Notes under the pieces: model-generated
What the model saw: only the letters and a program-made list of their open reading frames with translations
The model's database searches: none
What the model was told of the DNA's origin: nothing
From: Notospermus geniculatus
Lineage: Eukaryota > Nemertea > Pilidiophora > Heteronemertea > Lineidae
DNA length: 64,000 nucleotides
Direction of reading: 5' to 3'
Assembly: GCA_002633025.1 (NCBI GenBank)
Contig: NMRB01000257.1
Location: 265,066-329,065, forward strand
Translations under genes and position numbers: made by a program
Part shown: piece after piece, positions 63,355-64,000 of the stretch
How the letters are laid out: each line of letters opens with the position of its first letter
Numbering within the stretch: the stretch's first letter is position 1

Positions 63355-64000
63355 CTGAAACAGGAGGAAGATCCATGACATTAAAACCCCAGGCAATGAC
63401 ATTTACCTCTTGGTGATTAAGTGCATGCGGCTTGTTTGTCAGAATGGGTTCCAGAAATTACCAGTTTACTTGTCAGGGTAAAACAAAGGAGTTAAGAAAA
63501 CTGGCAAAGCTGCATCCTAAGAATCTCAGGTCATTTACGGAATCGACGGAGTGTGCCCTGTCGATTCTGCTCTTTCCACCTTGATCTTTTTTTAGTCCAT
63601 ATGTGCTATTTACACTAGGCCTATACTTCCATTACACGGTGTATGAATACTATCTGCGATAATTAAGACCGCCCCCATCAATGGGGCGGTCTTCCTTGTT
63701 TTTACTGAATTTCTCTCTCTCTCTCTCTGGATCTCTCCATCCAATCTGCGGTGTCCCCACGATAACTAACGAAAAACGCCATGTATCGCGGTAAAATTTT
63801 CAGAAATGGTAGATGAGCATATTACACAGAATCCTATTGATTCTTGGGGTCATCCGTGCACAAATAGTGCGAAATTTGGGTGAAATTTGTAGTTTTATCT
63901 ATATATCATATTCGCGTATTCCAACCTCCACACAGCGCTGCGTCTGAACAGAACGCCGTGGAGAACTGGCCACTCTCCAACACCCAGGTCACACAGTTTC
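63355..64000 (-). other. Intron or upstream of the methyltransferase; hairpin and CT repeat
   Basis: No further methyltransferase exon recognised. A perfect hairpin lies at 63666-63694 and a CT microsatellite at 63711-63728. Confidence 0.45.
63666..63694. repeat. Perfect 11-bp-stem hairpin
   Basis: AAGACCGCCCC and GGGGCGGTCTT around the 7-base loop CATCAAT. It looks like a bacterial terminator, but the sequence is eukaryotic and the following T run is weak. Confidence 0.8.

Noticed and set aside
63355-63376. Start codon giving MDLPPVSGGTG for the methyltransferase
   Set aside because: These codons lie in the polypyrimidine tract and AG of a clear 3' splice site, so the Met is intronic.
63401-63430. 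Donor-like AAGAG|GTAAAT on the minus strand as the previous methyltransferase exon
   Set aside because: It would leave an intron of only about 52 bases and the upstream reading frame has no SAM-binding glycine motif.
63666-63694. Rho-independent transcription terminator
   Set aside because: The window is eukaryotic and the downstream T run is interrupted.

Overview
The window looks like nuclear DNA of a marine invertebrate animal. The genes are split by short GT-AG introns, most of the sequence is non-coding, and it is dense in short foldback elements, tRNA-derived SINEs and a Penelope-like retroelement. The tract rich in AGGCCTA and TACATGTA words near 47.6 kb, the dispersed AGCTCACC-type repeats and the B4GALT family point to a deuterostome. 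A sea-urchin-like echinoderm is my best guess, with lancelet or acorn worm not excluded. No bacterial features (operons, CRISPR arrays, IS elements) are present.

Layout. From 1 to about 32.4 kb I find no host gene. This part holds a 5'-truncated Penelope-like element with a GIY-YIG ORF and a hammerhead-like motif (1.8-3.4 kb), two tRNA-derived SINE families, a 5S-rRNA-derived stretch (14.5 kb), a 0.5 kb direct duplication (16-17.4 kb), a 1.1 kb minisatellite (25.2-26.3 kb), and many foldback elements with readable target duplications (TA, TTAA, TAA/TTA, 8 bp). At 32.5-34.7 kb lies one long exon of a C2H2 zinc-finger regulator with a PLDLS CtBP-binding motif; a 345-base assembly gap swallows most of its finger array. 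From 34.7 to 48 kb are possible 3' UTR, more foldbacks (including a 151-bp near-perfect palindrome with a 7-bp target duplication), a second hammerhead-like motif and a 505-base gap.

From 48.2 to 62.2 kb two beta-1,4-galactosyltransferase (B4GALT) paralogues stand head to tail on the plus strand with the same exon sizes and phases. Copy 1 (48.2-51.6 kb) has an apparently damaged exon 4 acceptor exactly at a single N. Copy 2 (55.4-62.2 kb) carries two internal tandem duplications: one makes a chimeric exon 2/exon 1 relic, the other gives two tandem copies of exon 4. The paralogues differ at the position that sets sugar-donor choice in vertebrate B4GALT1 (Tyr in copy 1, Gln in copy 2). At 62.9-63.4 kb, on the minus strand, is the last exon of a class I SAM-dependent methyltransferase whose 5' exons are not visible.

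The zinc-finger gene, the B4GALT pair and the methyltransferase do not form an obvious functional unit. The strongest story is the recent expansion of the B4GALT locus and the chance to date mobile-element insertions by comparing duplicated segments. Several isolated Ns sit exactly on duplication or deletion junctions, so some rearrangements may be assembly artefacts.
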